Below are positions 1 through 7,428 of a DNA stretch of 64,000 nt, one piece after another (position 1 is the first letter of the stretch; the number at the start of each line of letters is the position of its first letter). The notes beneath the pieces were generated by a model. That model ran no database searches, was not told the DNA's origin, and saw nothing but the letters and a program-made list of their open reading frames with translations. Made by a program: the position numbers and the translations under genes. Origin of the DNA: Desulfobacca sp. (GTDB lineage Bacteria > Desulfobacterota > Desulfobaccia > Desulfobaccales > Desulfobaccaceae); the NCBI GenBank assembly GCA_020725545.1, contig DYEV01000030.1, forward strand, positions 62,001 to 126,000. Direction: 5' to 3'.

Positions 1-49
1 CCCACCCCTCCGTTAGGCAGTTCCCTAACTGCTGCAATAACGCCTTGCA

Positions 50-1378
50 CTAGAGAATAGGCAGATACCGTTCAATCTCGTAGTCGCTGACGTGCATGCG
101 GTAGCGATCCCATTCGATCTTTTTGTTATCCAGGAATTTGGTGAAGATGTGTTCACCCAACGCGTCACGCACGAGTTCGCTCTTTTCCACCTCTTCGATG
201 GCTTCGTACAAGCTGCCGGGCAAGGACTTGATGCCGAGCTGCTCCCGTTCGGCGGCTGACATATGGTAGATGTCCACTTCCACCGGTTCAGGCATGGGAT
301 ATTTATTTTCAATCCCCTTGAGGCCGGCGGCCAACATCACGGCGAAGGCCAGATAGGGGTTGCAGGCCGGATCGGGGGCCCGATACTCGATGCGGGTGGC
401 CGCTTCTTTGCCAGGCTTATACATGGGCACCCGCACCAGGGCGGAGCGGTTGCGCCGAGCCCAGGCGATATAGACCGGAGCTTCGTAGCCGGGCACCAGC
501 CGTTTGTAGGAATTCACCCACTGGTTACAGATGCCGGTGATCTCCCGGGCATGGGTCAGGATGCCGGCGATATATGACTTGGCCACGTCGGATAAATGAT
601 ACTGGTCTTTGGGATCATAAAAGGCATTTTTGCCGCCCTGGAAGAGGGACTGGTGGGTATGCATACCGCTGCCGTTGATACCAAAGATGGGCTTGGGCAT
701 AAAGGTGGCATAGACGCCGTGCTGCCGGGCGATTTCTTTCACGGCCAGCCGATAGGTCATGGTCTTGTCGGCCATCTTCAGACCTTCATCATAGCGGAGA
801 TCGATCTCGTGCTGCGAGTCGGCCACCTCGTGATGGGAGTATTCCACCCGGATGCCCATTTTTTCCAGAGCGAAGATAGTCTCCCGGCGCAGGTCGTTGC
901 CCCGGTCCAAAGGCGTGGTGTCAAAGTAACCGCCCCGATCCAGGATTTCCGTGCTTTCGTTGTCGACGAAATAAAAATATTCCAATTCCGGACCGGTGTA
1001 ATAGGTGTAGCCTTTCTCCGCGGCTTTGGCCAGCATCCGCTTCAACACATAGCGGGGGTCGCCGGGATAGGGGGAGCCATCCGGCAGCAGGATGTCACAG
1101 AACATCCGGGCCACCGGCTGGTCATCGGGGCGCCACGGCAGGATCTGAAAGGTGGTGGGATCGGGTTTGGCGATCATATCGCTCTCTTCAATGCGGGAAA
1201 ACCCCTCGATGGAGGAGCCGTCGAACCCCATCCCTTCGGTCATGGCTTCTTCCAATTCTGAGGGCCGGATGGAAAAACTCTTTAACACCCCCAGGATATC
1301 GGTGAACCAGATCTGAATAAAACTGATCTGCCGATCCTTCACAGCCTGAAAGACATCTTCTACGGTCTGACAATTCAT
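50..1378 (-). CDS. glnA: Glutamine synthetase, type I alpha
   Basis: Makes glutamine from glutamate, ammonia and ATP in the cytoplasm; it is the main ammonium-assimilation step. The 442-residue length matches the GSI-alpha group. Visible motifs include the N-terminal MGFDGSSIEGF block, the GSGMHTHQS substrate region and the NRSALVRVP stretch. The segment where beta-type enzymes carry the adenylylated tyrosine (NLYDLP-like) reads VDIYHMS here, so adenylylation control is unlikely. The ATG follows a GAGG at good spacing. The gene is third after amtB and glnB on the same strand, but a 182-base gap with its own sigma-54-type promoter separates it from glnB. Confidence 0.97.
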   Translation of the reverse strand: MNCQTVEDVFQAVKDRQISFIQIWFTDILGVLKSFSIRPSELEEAMTEGMGFDGSSIEGFSRIEESDMIAKPDPTTFQILPWRPDDQPVARMFCDILLPDGSPYPGDPRYVLKRMLAKAAEKGYTYYTGPELEYFYFVDNESTEILDRGGYFDTTPLDRGNDLRRETIFALEKMGIRVEYSHHEVADSQHEIDLRYDEGLKMADKTMTYRLAVKEIARQHGVYATFMPKPIFGINGSGMHTHQSLFQGGKNAFYDPKDQYHLSDVAKSYIAGILTHAREITGICNQWVNSYKRLVPGYEAPVYIAWARRNRSALVRVPMYKPGKEAATRIEYRAPDPACNPYLAFAVMLAAGLKGIENKYPMPEPVEVDIYHMSAAEREQLGIKSLPGSLYEAIEEVEKSELVRDALGEHIFTKFLDNKKIEWDRYRMHVSDYEIERYLPIL

Positions 1379-1436
1379 ACGCTATTACCTCGCTGGTTAA
1401 AATTAAGATTCGAGCTCTCTATCGAAAATAATCATT

Positions 1437-1452
1437 AGCAAACCCTATGCCA
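1437..1452 (-). promoter_or_regulatory. Sigma-54 (-24/-12) promoter for glnA
   Basis: On the minus strand the sequence TGGCATAGGGTTTGCT differs at one informative position from the sigma-54 consensus TGGCACRNNNNTTGCW, with the correct ten bases between GG and GC. It would start transcription near 1426, about 48 bases before the glnA ATG. A nitrogen-regulated sigma-54 promoter is typical for glnA; the activator is not in the window. Confidence 0.75.
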
Positions 1453-1463
1453 ATCAGATATTC

Positions 1464-1481
1464 ACTAATGATTTCATTAGT
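1464..1481. repeat. 18-bp palindrome in the glnA leader/promoter region
   Basis: ACTAATGATTTCATTAGT is an inverted repeat with 8-bp arms around a TT centre. It lies just upstream of the predicted glnA -24 element, centred at about -46. It has no T-tract, so it is not an obvious terminator for glnB. It could be a second operator. Confidence 0.4.
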
Positions 1482-1508
1482 TATCATTAATATGGGAAAC
1501 AAGCAAGC

Positions 1509-1520
1509 AACAATATTGTT
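1509..1520. promoter_or_regulatory. Palindromic operator candidate upstream of glnA
   Basis: AACAATATTGTT is a perfect 12-bp palindrome centred about 88 bases upstream of the predicted glnA start. The same ACAATATTGT core occurs upstream of amtB at almost the same distance from its predicted sigma-54 promoter. That distance suits an enhancer-binding activator. Confidence 0.55.
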
Positions 1521-1560
1521 AGGGAATTATCCTTTGATTACTTTTTTGTGCTCGAGGCTA

Positions 1561-1965
1561 TTATGTGGGTATGCCGTCATTAATGAAGCGCCGTTTTTTC
1601 CGCTCATCAATATCGCCGGGATACATCACGGCCTCGTGTCCCCGCTCCCGGGTGCGGATGCGGATGGCCTCTTCCACAGCATAGACAAAGATCAGGCCAT
1701 CCCCGGCTTCCCCGGTATAAGCCGCGTCCAGGATCGTTTGGATGGTCTCCTCCAGATTAGCTTCGGAGAGGATGATATTCACCTGGATCTTGGTAAGCAT
1801 ATCCACCTGATAGGTGCCGGAACGGCCGGACAGGCGGATCCCGCCCTGCCGCCCATGCCCGCGGATTTCAAAGATATTCAGGCCGACGATGCCGATGGCT
1901 TCCAGGGCCGACTTGACATCATTGACTTTATCTTCCCGAATAATGGCCTCAATTTTTTTCAGCAT
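1561..1965 (-). CDS. glnB: PII-family nitrogen regulator
   Basis: Small trimeric signal protein that senses 2-oxoglutarate, ATP and ADP and controls AmtB and other nitrogen targets. The fold is clear: KKIEAIIRED start, GRQ before the T-loop, conserved Lys in the MLTK segment, a TGEAGDGLIFV B-loop, and RIRT near the C-loop. The T-loop reads GGIRLSGRSGTYQVD, so the position of the uridylylated Tyr51 is a Gly. The B-loop Lys of GDGKIF is Leu. The protein has 134 residues, with about 20 extra at the C-terminus. It lies 13 bases after amtB, so the two are probably cotranscribed. Confidence 0.93.
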   Translation of the reverse strand: MLKKIEAIIREDKVNDVKSALEAIGIVGLNIFEIRGHGRQGGIRLSGRSGTYQVDMLTKIQVNIILSEANLEETIQTILDAAYTGEAGDGLIFVYAVEEAIRIRTRERGHEAVMYPGDIDERKKRRFINDGIPT

Positions 1966-1978
1966 TTCACACTGCCCT

Positions 1979-3205
1979 TTAAGAGTAAGCCCGTTCGCCG
2001 TGGGCGCTGATGTCTAAACCGACCTCTTCTTCCATGGGGGTCACCCGCAAGCCGATGCTCAGATCCAGCAGTTTGGCCACGAGAAAGGTGATGCCGAAGC
2101 TGAAGACTATGGTAACCACAATGCCCAGGAGCTGCACCCCGATTTGGGCCGGATTGCCGAAAAACAGCCCGTTGGCGCCGGCTCTATTCACCTGCACGGT
2201 GGCAAACAGACCGGTGGCGACCATGCCCCAGGTGCTGGCCATGCCATGGCAGGCCCAGACATCCAGAGATTCATCAAGCCCCCGCTTATCCCGGAAGCGG
2301 ATGGCATAGTAACTCAAGGGCGCCGCTACCGCACCGATGACCAGAGCCGCCAGCGGCTTCACAAAACCGGCGGCCGGCGTCACCGCCGCCAGACCCACGA
2401 CCATGCCTGTGGAGATGCCCAAAGTGCTGGGCCTGCCGTCCAACCAACTCAGCACCATCCAGACCAGGCCGGCCATAGCCGCCGAACTGTTGGTCGTCAG
2501 CAGGGCATTTACCGCCACGCCGTTGGCCGCCAAGGCACTGCCGGCATTAAAGCCGAACCAGCCGACCCATAAGAGTCCCGCGCCCAAGACCGTGAGCGGG
2601 ATGTTATGCGGTTCCATGGTAAATCTGCCGTAACCCTTGCGCGGGCCGATGACCAAGGCAAAAGCCAGAGCCGAAAACCCGGCGGCAATATGGACGACCG
2701 TGCCGCCGGCGAAATCCAAAAGTCCCATGGTATTGAGCCAACCGCCTTTGCCCCAGACCCAGTGGCACAACGGGTCATAGACCAACGTGGCCCACAGGAT
2801 GCTGAAGAGAAGGAAACTTTTAAATCGCACCCGCTCCACAAAGGCCCCCGTGATCAGGGCCGGGGTAATCACCGCAAACATCATCTGATACGCGGCAAAC
2901 AAACCATGGGGAATGGTCGGGCCGTAGTCTGGGCTGGGTGCAGCCCCGACACCTTCGAAACCCAAATAATTCAGCCCCCCGATGAGACCGCCGATATCCT
3001 CTCCAAAGGCCAAGGAATAGCCATACAACACCCACTGCACCCCGATGAGCGCCATGAAGATAAAGCTGAGGGTCAGGGTCGACAGAATATTTTTCCGGCG
3101 CACCATGCCGCCGTAAAAAAAGGCCAAGGCCGGCGTCATGAGCAATACCAGAGAACAGCAGACCAGAATCCAGGCAGTGTCGCCGGCGTTGATGGCAACC
3201 TCCAT
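1979..3205 (-). CDS. amtB: Ammonium transporter
   Basis: Polytopic Amt/MEP/Rh-family channel that conducts ammonium across the inner membrane. Family blocks include FFYGGMVRRKN near the N-terminus, the DFAGGTVVHIAAG pore region and a late DVWACHGMASTWG segment. The two pore histidines of the family are represented by VVHIAAG and ACHG. I prefer the ATG at 3205 over the longer ORF because it follows GAAGGAGG at ideal spacing, giving 408 residues. It is followed directly by glnB, the usual pairing in which PII blocks the channel. Confidence 0.96.
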   Translation of the reverse strand: MEVAINAGDTAWILVCCSLVLLMTPALAFFYGGMVRRKNILSTLTLSFIFMALIGVQWVLYGYSLAFGEDIGGLIGGLNYLGFEGVGAAPSPDYGPTIPHGLFAAYQMMFAVITPALITGAFVERVRFKSFLLFSILWATLVYDPLCHWVWGKGGWLNTMGLLDFAGGTVVHIAAGFSALAFALVIGPRKGYGRFTMEPHNIPLTVLGAGLLWVGWFGFNAGSALAANGVAVNALLTTNSSAAMAGLVWMVLSWLDGRPSTLGISTGMVVGLAAVTPAAGFVKPLAALVIGAVAAPLSYYAIRFRDKRGLDESLDVWACHGMASTWGMVATGLFATVQVNRAGANGLFFGNPAQIGVQLLGIVVTIVFSFGITFLVAKLLDLSIGLRVTPMEEEVGLDISAHGERAYS

Positions 3206-3356
3206 ACGCTTGCCTCCTTCGGGGGCGCAAATATATTTGCCGTGCAATAAGACCGGAGAGCAAGAGTCTCGAGAAACTTCTCAAATCAAAGTAGGCAGAA
3301 TGATTCGCTCTCGGACTCCTCTTTTCCCACAGTAATAAAGTTGACCGTTATCTTAG

Positions 3357-3372
3357 ATCAAAGATCGTGCCA
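3357..3372 (-). promoter_or_regulatory. Sigma-54-like promoter for amtB-glnB
   Basis: Minus-strand TGGCACGATCTTTGAT matches the -24 element perfectly and the -12 TTG, but has A where consensus has C. Spacing is correct. The predicted start is near 3346, leaving a leader of about 140 bases before amtB. The weaker -12 makes this less certain than the glnA promoter. Confidence 0.6.
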
Positions 3373-3383
3373 AGTAATAAAAT

Positions 3384-3471
3384 TAACAATATTAAAATGT
3401 TATAAAAATACCCCAAAGATTGACGTTACAATATTGTCTATTCTATCGGATGAATAATTACAACATTGTAA
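3384..3471. promoter_or_regulatory. Cluster of ACAATATTGT-type operators upstream of amtB
   Basis: Three related sites occur: ACAATATT at 3386-3393, within a looser TAACA...TGTTA inverted repeat at 3384-3402; ACAATATTGT at 3428-3437; and TTACAACATTGTAA at 3458-3471. Their centres are about 42 and 32 bases apart, close to whole helical turns. They lie about 44, 86 and 118 bases upstream of the predicted amtB start, as expected for activator binding at a sigma-54 promoter. Confidence 0.55.
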
Positions 3472-3479
3472 ATCTGGGC

Positions 3480-3810
3480 AGGTTGCCGCGGTCGTCGGAG
3501 GCCCACAAGAGGTCTGGGTCCCTCTAAGGCTCCCCCGAAAACCGCTTTTAGATCCGAGACCCTCTGTGGGCGGTTCCCGCTCTCCCCCGCGTCCAAAGGA
3601 TTTGCGGTTATCCCTAAGTCTGTGGGGAAGTCCGCCCGAGATGCAGAAGCGCGGCTCGCTCACAGGTCCGTGGCGGGGAAGAAAGGAAAAGGGTCTTTGC
3701 CGGTCGGTTGCCAGACCGGGGGCTCCCTCCGATCATTTGGCTATGCTGACATATCTGTCAGGTTTCTGATGGTGACGGTACTCCGCCCCTTGGCGGCTCG
3801 ATTTTGATTT
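3480..3810 (+). ncRNA. Possible structured RNA, unidentified
   Basis: This stretch lacks a convincing gene but can fold extensively. At 3568-3637, GGGCGG pairs with CCGCCC and TTCCC with GGGAA. A large internal bubble follows, then an apical hairpin (CCGC/GCGG plus GTCC/GGAT). Further hairpins include CCGGTC/GACCGG near 3700 and CCGCC/GGCGG at 3783-3796 followed by ATTTTGATTT. The rod-with-bubble shape is loosely 6S-like, but I do not recognise the sequence. Strand is uncertain. Confidence 0.3.
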
Positions 3811-3982
3811 ACCTGAATTAATTCTAAGATGACAAGAACAGAGGTTTTGCAGCAACTTGCAGAGATTCAGTGGAGAGGCGCGTTGCCGATCAAGAAAAAC
3901 CGGGCGGCGAGGTCTTGTTTGGGGTATAAAAAGGTCTTAATTTATTCATCAAGGGAGACGGTTAATTCCTGTTCAGGAGGTT

Positions 3983-4147
3983 ATGACGTTGGCAACCTTT
4001 TTTTATGTGGTCCTGTTGGTGGCGGTCTGGGTGGCCCTTAATGCCTGGATCCTACCCAAATTTGGCATTCGCACCTGAATGAGTAAGGACTCCTGCGCCG
4101 TGCCGCGCCGGGAGGAAATAGCAGAGAAAGACAGACCCAGCCGTTAG
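3983..4147 (+). CDS. Probable small membrane selenoprotein (TGA read as Sec)
   Basis: An ATG or, better spaced, the TTG two codons later follows AGGAGG. The reading frame gives one transmembrane helix (FFYVVLLVAVWVALNAWILP), then GIRT, then an in-frame TGA at 4076-4078. The frame continues for 22 codons as MSKDSCAVPRREE... to TAG. Reading TGA as selenocysteine gives 54 residues with a U-M-S-K-D-S-C redox-like motif just past the membrane helix. A hairpin placed like a bacterial SECIS follows the TGA, and a strong terminator follows the gene. Without read-through it would be a 31-residue membrane peptide. No ORF-track entry covers it. Function unknown; a membrane-anchored thiol/selenol role is inferred. 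Confidence 0.6.
4090..4114 (+). promoter_or_regulatory. SECIS-like hairpin
   Basis: CTCCTGCGC pairs with GCGCCGGGAG (nine pairs, one wobble, one bulged C) around the loop CGUGCC. The loop begins 20 bases after the TGA and has G at its second position followed by U. Both fit bacterial SECIS elements, which lie inside the coding region just after the UGA. GC richness makes chance pairing possible. Confidence 0.5.
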
Positions 4148-4200
4148 AGGCTGACTGCAGCGGTCATTAGGTCAACCGGCAGCGGTTGCCAAAAAAACAG

Positions 4201-4230
4201 CGTCGGCTTAAAGCCGGCGCAGTTTTTTTT
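4201..4230 (+). terminator. Intrinsic terminator after the small selenoprotein
   Basis: CGTCGGC TTAAA GCCGGCG forms a 7-bp stem, followed after three bases by eight T. It closes the plus-strand unit and supports transcription of the small gene upstream. Confidence 0.85.
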
Positions 4231-4299
4231 CCGGCAAAACCTTAGGGCTGATGTGGCCCTGGCATTTTTCCGGTCGGCAATCGGTCCGCAGCCAGCGTT

Positions 4300-5130
4300 T
4301 TATTTGCGTTTTGCCTGGCGTTTATCGGTTTCGATATAGGCATAGGCAGAATGGTTGTGGATGGATTCAAAATTTTCCGAGTCCACGGAGAACCAGGTAA
4401 AATTATCATCACTGTCCAGCTTCAGGGCTATTTCCCTGACTATATCCTCCACAAACCGAGGATTGGCATAGGCCCGTTCGGTGACGTATTTTTCATCCTG
4501 GCGCTTCAGGAGCGAATAGACTTCGCAGGAGGCGGAGTCCTCGATCAGCCTGATTAAATCCTCAATCCAGAAGAATTTTTTAAAGCGCACATTGACCCGC
4601 ACCTCGCCCCGCTGGTTGTGGGCCCCCACCGAGCTGATCTCCTTGGAGCAGGGACACAGGGTGGTCACCGGCACTTTGACACAGGCTACCAAGTCAATAT
4701 GGCCGTTTTCATTCAAGGAGCCTTTGATGGTGCAGATATATTCCATCAAAGCACTGGCCTTAGAGACGGGAGCCTGTTTTTCGATGAAATAGGGAAAAGT
4801 CATCTCAATGTGCGCAGATTGGGCGTGCAACCGCCGCCGGGTCTCTTCCAGAATCTGGGGGATATTGCGAATGCTGATATGCCGGCGAAATTCACTGAGA
4901 ATTTCAATAAACCGGCTCATATGGGTGCCCTTGTGGCGATAGGGCAGGTTTACATAAACGTTAATGCAGGCAATGGTGTGTTGTGTGCCGTTGAATTTGT
5001 CCAACACCACGATGGGATAGGAAATATTTTTCACCCCGACCTTGTCGATATCGATCCGCCGATGGTCCGGGCGGCTCTGCACGTCAGCAATGTCGGCTAA
5101 AACGGCAACAGTGGCTTCCCCTTGGTGCAC
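4300..5130 (-). CDS. folE2: GTP cyclohydrolase FolE2 (type IB)
   Basis: Converts GTP to 7,8-dihydroneopterin triphosphate, the first step of folate and queuosine-type pathways. It is the metal-flexible alternative to FolE. The 276-residue protein shows the family blocks VGVKNISYPI, KGTHMSRFIE and PVTTLCPCSKEIS; the last holds the metal-binding cysteine. The ATG follows AAGGAG. It lies about 200 bases downstream of hisD on the same strand, so cotranscription is possible. The C-terminus is Lys/Arg-rich. Confidence 0.93.
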   Translation of the reverse strand: MHQGEATVAVLADIADVQSRPDHRRIDIDKVGVKNISYPIVVLDKFNGTQHTIACINVYVNLPYRHKGTHMSRFIEILSEFRRHISIRNIPQILEETRRRLHAQSAHIEMTFPYFIEKQAPVSKASALMEYICTIKGSLNENGHIDLVACVKVPVTTLCPCSKEISSVGAHNQRGEVRVNVRFKKFFWIEDLIRLIEDSASCEVYSLLKRQDEKYVTERAYANPRFVEDIVREIALKLDSDDNFTWFSVDSENFESIHNHSAYAYIETDKRQAKRK

Positions 5131-5334
5131 ACCCGTTCTCCTTGTGAGAGTTGAACCGCGCCTTGGTGGCAGAGAGGTTGGCGGCGGTTCGCCGCCCCGA
5201 GAAATAGCTCAGCACAGGGCTGCTTTTGCAAGTGTAGCCGATTTTTTTGGTATTCACAAGTAGCCGCCCATAAAAAGCCTGTGGCTGTATCCCGCCGTAA
5301 GCATCGGCCAGGCTCAGCCCAGGCGTCAGTTCGC

Positions 5335-6645
5335 TTAGACATAGCGAAAGCGTTCCGCCACGGCCCGGGCGTGGAGGGGCAGACCCTCGGCTTCAGCCAT
5401 GAGAATGACCGCGTCCTTGAGGGATTCCAGGCCCTCTTTGGTCAAATGCTGAAAGGTCGGTTTTTTAAGGAAATCGTCGACCGAGAGGCCGGAAAACATC
5501 CGGGCTGTCTGGCCGGTGGGCAGGACGTGATTGGTGCCCGAGGCATAATCGCCCACGGGGACCGGGGCATAGCGTCCCAGAAAGATGGAACCCGCGTGGC
5601 GGATGCGCGGCAGGATTGCAAAAGGTTCCCGGGTGACAATTTGGAGGTGTTCCGGGGCATAGAGATTGACAAAATCCATGGCTTCGTCGAGATTCTGGGC
5701 CATGAGCACCGCCGAGTGATGGTTGATGGCATTGAGGAGGATCTCTCGCCGGGGCAGGCTTGGCAGCTCCTCTTTGATAAAGTCGATTACCTTATGGGCC
5801 AGAGGCTCCCATGTGGTGACCAACACTGCGGCAGCGTCCGGATCATGCTCCACCTGGGAAAGGAAGTCCAGGGCCACCATGCGGGCTTCGGCGGTCTCAT
5901 CGGCCAAAATCAGAGTTTCGCTGGGTCCCGCCGGATTATCGATGCCCACCTCCCCGAAGACCAGCAGCTTGGCCGCGGTGACGTATTTATTGCCAGGTCC
6001 GACGATTTTGTCAACCTTGGGTACCGTGGCGGTGCTGTAAGCCATGGAGGCCACGGCCCAAGGGCCGCCGATCTTAAAGATGCGGTGGGCGCCGGCCAGG
6101 TGTGCAGCTGCCAAAGTCGTCGCGTTGGCGGTCATCCCTTGATCCGGGGGAGTACAAGCAATGATTTCCCCGACTCCGGCTACGCGGGCGGGGATAATCG
6201 TCATGAGCACCGTGGAGGGATACTTGGCCAGCCCACCGGGAATATAACAGCCGACCCGATCCAAGGGTCGCAACAGCCGGCCCGCCAGGATCCCGGGCTG
6301 GACTTCAATGGCCCACATCTCCCGATCCAATTGCGCCCGGTGGAACTTTTCGATATTGCCGGCCGCAATCTTGAGGGCAGCCAGAAGTTTGGGGTCCAAA
6401 CTTTCATAGGCCGCCTTAATCTCCTCAGGTTTGGCCTCTAAATCGTTGGCGCTGATCTGGGCCTTAAACTGCCGGTGATACTCCAGGGTAATGCGGTCGC
6501 CGTATTGGCGGACATCTTGGACGATTTTGCGGATATCCTCAAAGACGGCGGACACATCCACCGCCGACCGCTTGACGATGGCCTCGCGACGCTCCAGCGT
6601 GAGACCGGCAACGGTTTCAACCATTAATTTTATCATGGTAGACAT
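5335..6645 (-). CDS. hisD: Histidinol dehydrogenase
   Basis: Catalyses the last two oxidations of histidine biosynthesis, histidinol to histidine, with two NAD and a zinc ion. The 436-residue length is typical. VDKIVGPGNKYV, DNPAGPSE, SQVEHDPDA (zinc-binding Gln and His), YAPEHLQ, VPVGDYASGTNHVLPT (zinc Asp) and the late LPLHARA (zinc His) are all present. The usual GGAQAIAALAYGT block reads GGPWAVASMAYST, a small departure. No other his genes lie nearby. The start is one of three closely spaced ATG codons. Confidence 0.95.
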   Translation of the reverse strand: MSTMIKLMVETVAGLTLERREAIVKRSAVDVSAVFEDIRKIVQDVRQYGDRITLEYHRQFKAQISANDLEAKPEEIKAAYESLDPKLLAALKIAAGNIEKFHRAQLDREMWAIEVQPGILAGRLLRPLDRVGCYIPGGLAKYPSTVLMTIIPARVAGVGEIIACTPPDQGMTANATTLAAAHLAGAHRIFKIGGPWAVASMAYSTATVPKVDKIVGPGNKYVTAAKLLVFGEVGIDNPAGPSETLILADETAEARMVALDFLSQVEHDPDAAAVLVTTWEPLAHKVIDFIKEELPSLPRREILLNAINHHSAVLMAQNLDEAMDFVNLYAPEHLQIVTREPFAILPRIRHAGSIFLGRYAPVPVGDYASGTNHVLPTGQTARMFSGLSVDDFLKKPTFQHLTKEGLESLKDAVILMAEAEGLPLHARAVAERFRYV

Positions 6646-6808
6646 CCCGATTAGAAGGTTGGCTGCTCAAGCTACGGCAATGTATCAGCATAACAGAAGA
6701 TTGCGAAGGAACCAGATTCAGGTCCTACTAGGTCGCGCCAGACTCGCGGTGCTGCTTTTCTGCAGCCGGCTGCGACATTCCTTGGAGCCACCGCCAGTGC
6801 TCCTGGCT

Positions 6809-7387
6809 TCAGGGCGTGGCCAGGGTCCGGGCTCGGAGGCGATCCCGGCGGGCTTCCACATCGCAGACCATAACAATCATGTCGGCGTTATTGCCATATT
6901 GATCTTTGACCAGATCTTCAAAGACTGCCTTGACCCCAAAGCCCGCCCTCTTAAAGGCCGCCAGGGCTCCGGGAGCATGAAAATATATCTCCGAGACCAG
7001 CTTTTCCAGGCCGAATTCAGTGGCCAGTTCGGCAATTTCATTGATCAACAGGGTTCCCAGGCCGCGGCGTTGATATTCTTTGGCCACAACCACCCGGACA
7101 TTGCCCAGATGGCGTTTCCAGCCGGAGCGTCGCATGTGCAAGGTGGCGTCACCGATGATTTTGTCATCCACCTCAGCCAGGAGGGGAAAGACCTTGTGGT
7201 AATCGATGTTATTCACCCACGTATCAATGACCTTGGGATCACGCACATTGTTCCGGAGGAATTGACGGTCCTCATCGGCCACCCGGCTGAAAAAATCGAT
7301 GAGCTTGTCCCGATCTTCCCGGACCATGGGGCGCAAAATCACTCTGGTGCCGTCTTTGAGTGTGCCCTCTTTCCGAAATCCTCGCAT
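6809..7387 (-). CDS. GNAT-family N-acetyltransferase
   Basis: A 192-residue protein of the Gcn5-related acetyltransferase superfamily, which transfers acetyl from acetyl-CoA to an amine. The acetyl-CoA loop appears as VVVAKEYQRRGLGTLLINEI, with the N-terminal DGTRVILRPMVREDRD typical of family members that resemble the catalytic domain of protein acetylases. The substrate is unknown. I chose the ATG after GGGAGG. A longer form begins at 7429, where ATG overlaps the upstream stop (TGATG), so translational coupling to the phosphoesterase gene is also possible. Confidence 0.85.
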   Translation of the reverse strand: MRGFRKEGTLKDGTRVILRPMVREDRDKLIDFFSRVADEDRQFLRNNVRDPKVIDTWVNNIDYHKVFPLLAEVDDKIIGDATLHMRRSGWKRHLGNVRVVVAKEYQRRGLGTLLINEIAELATEFGLEKLVSEIYFHAPGALAAFKRAGFGVKAVFEDLVKDQYGNNADMIVMVCDVEARRDRLRARTLATP

Positions 7388-7428
7388 AATGGTCCTCCCT
7401 CTCAGGTGCCGTTCTGCCAGCCCCGCCA

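Noticed and set aside
1-49. Terminator of glnA
   Set aside because: A GTTAGG/CCTAAC hairpin lies after the stop but has no T-tract, and the window edge cuts the context.
596-1261. Long plus-strand ORF of 221 codons opposite glnA
   Set aside because: Lies entirely antisense to a highly conserved gene, with His/Gly-rich low-complexity translation and no ribosome binding site; a GC-driven shadow.
5281-6441. 386-codon plus-strand ORF opposite hisD
   Set aside because: Antisense to intact hisD; no family features in the translation.
6646-6808. tRNA-like or attenuator structure upstream of hisD
   Set aside because: A GCAGCCGGCTGC palindrome is present, but no cloverleaf, T-loop or His-rich leader peptide could be found.
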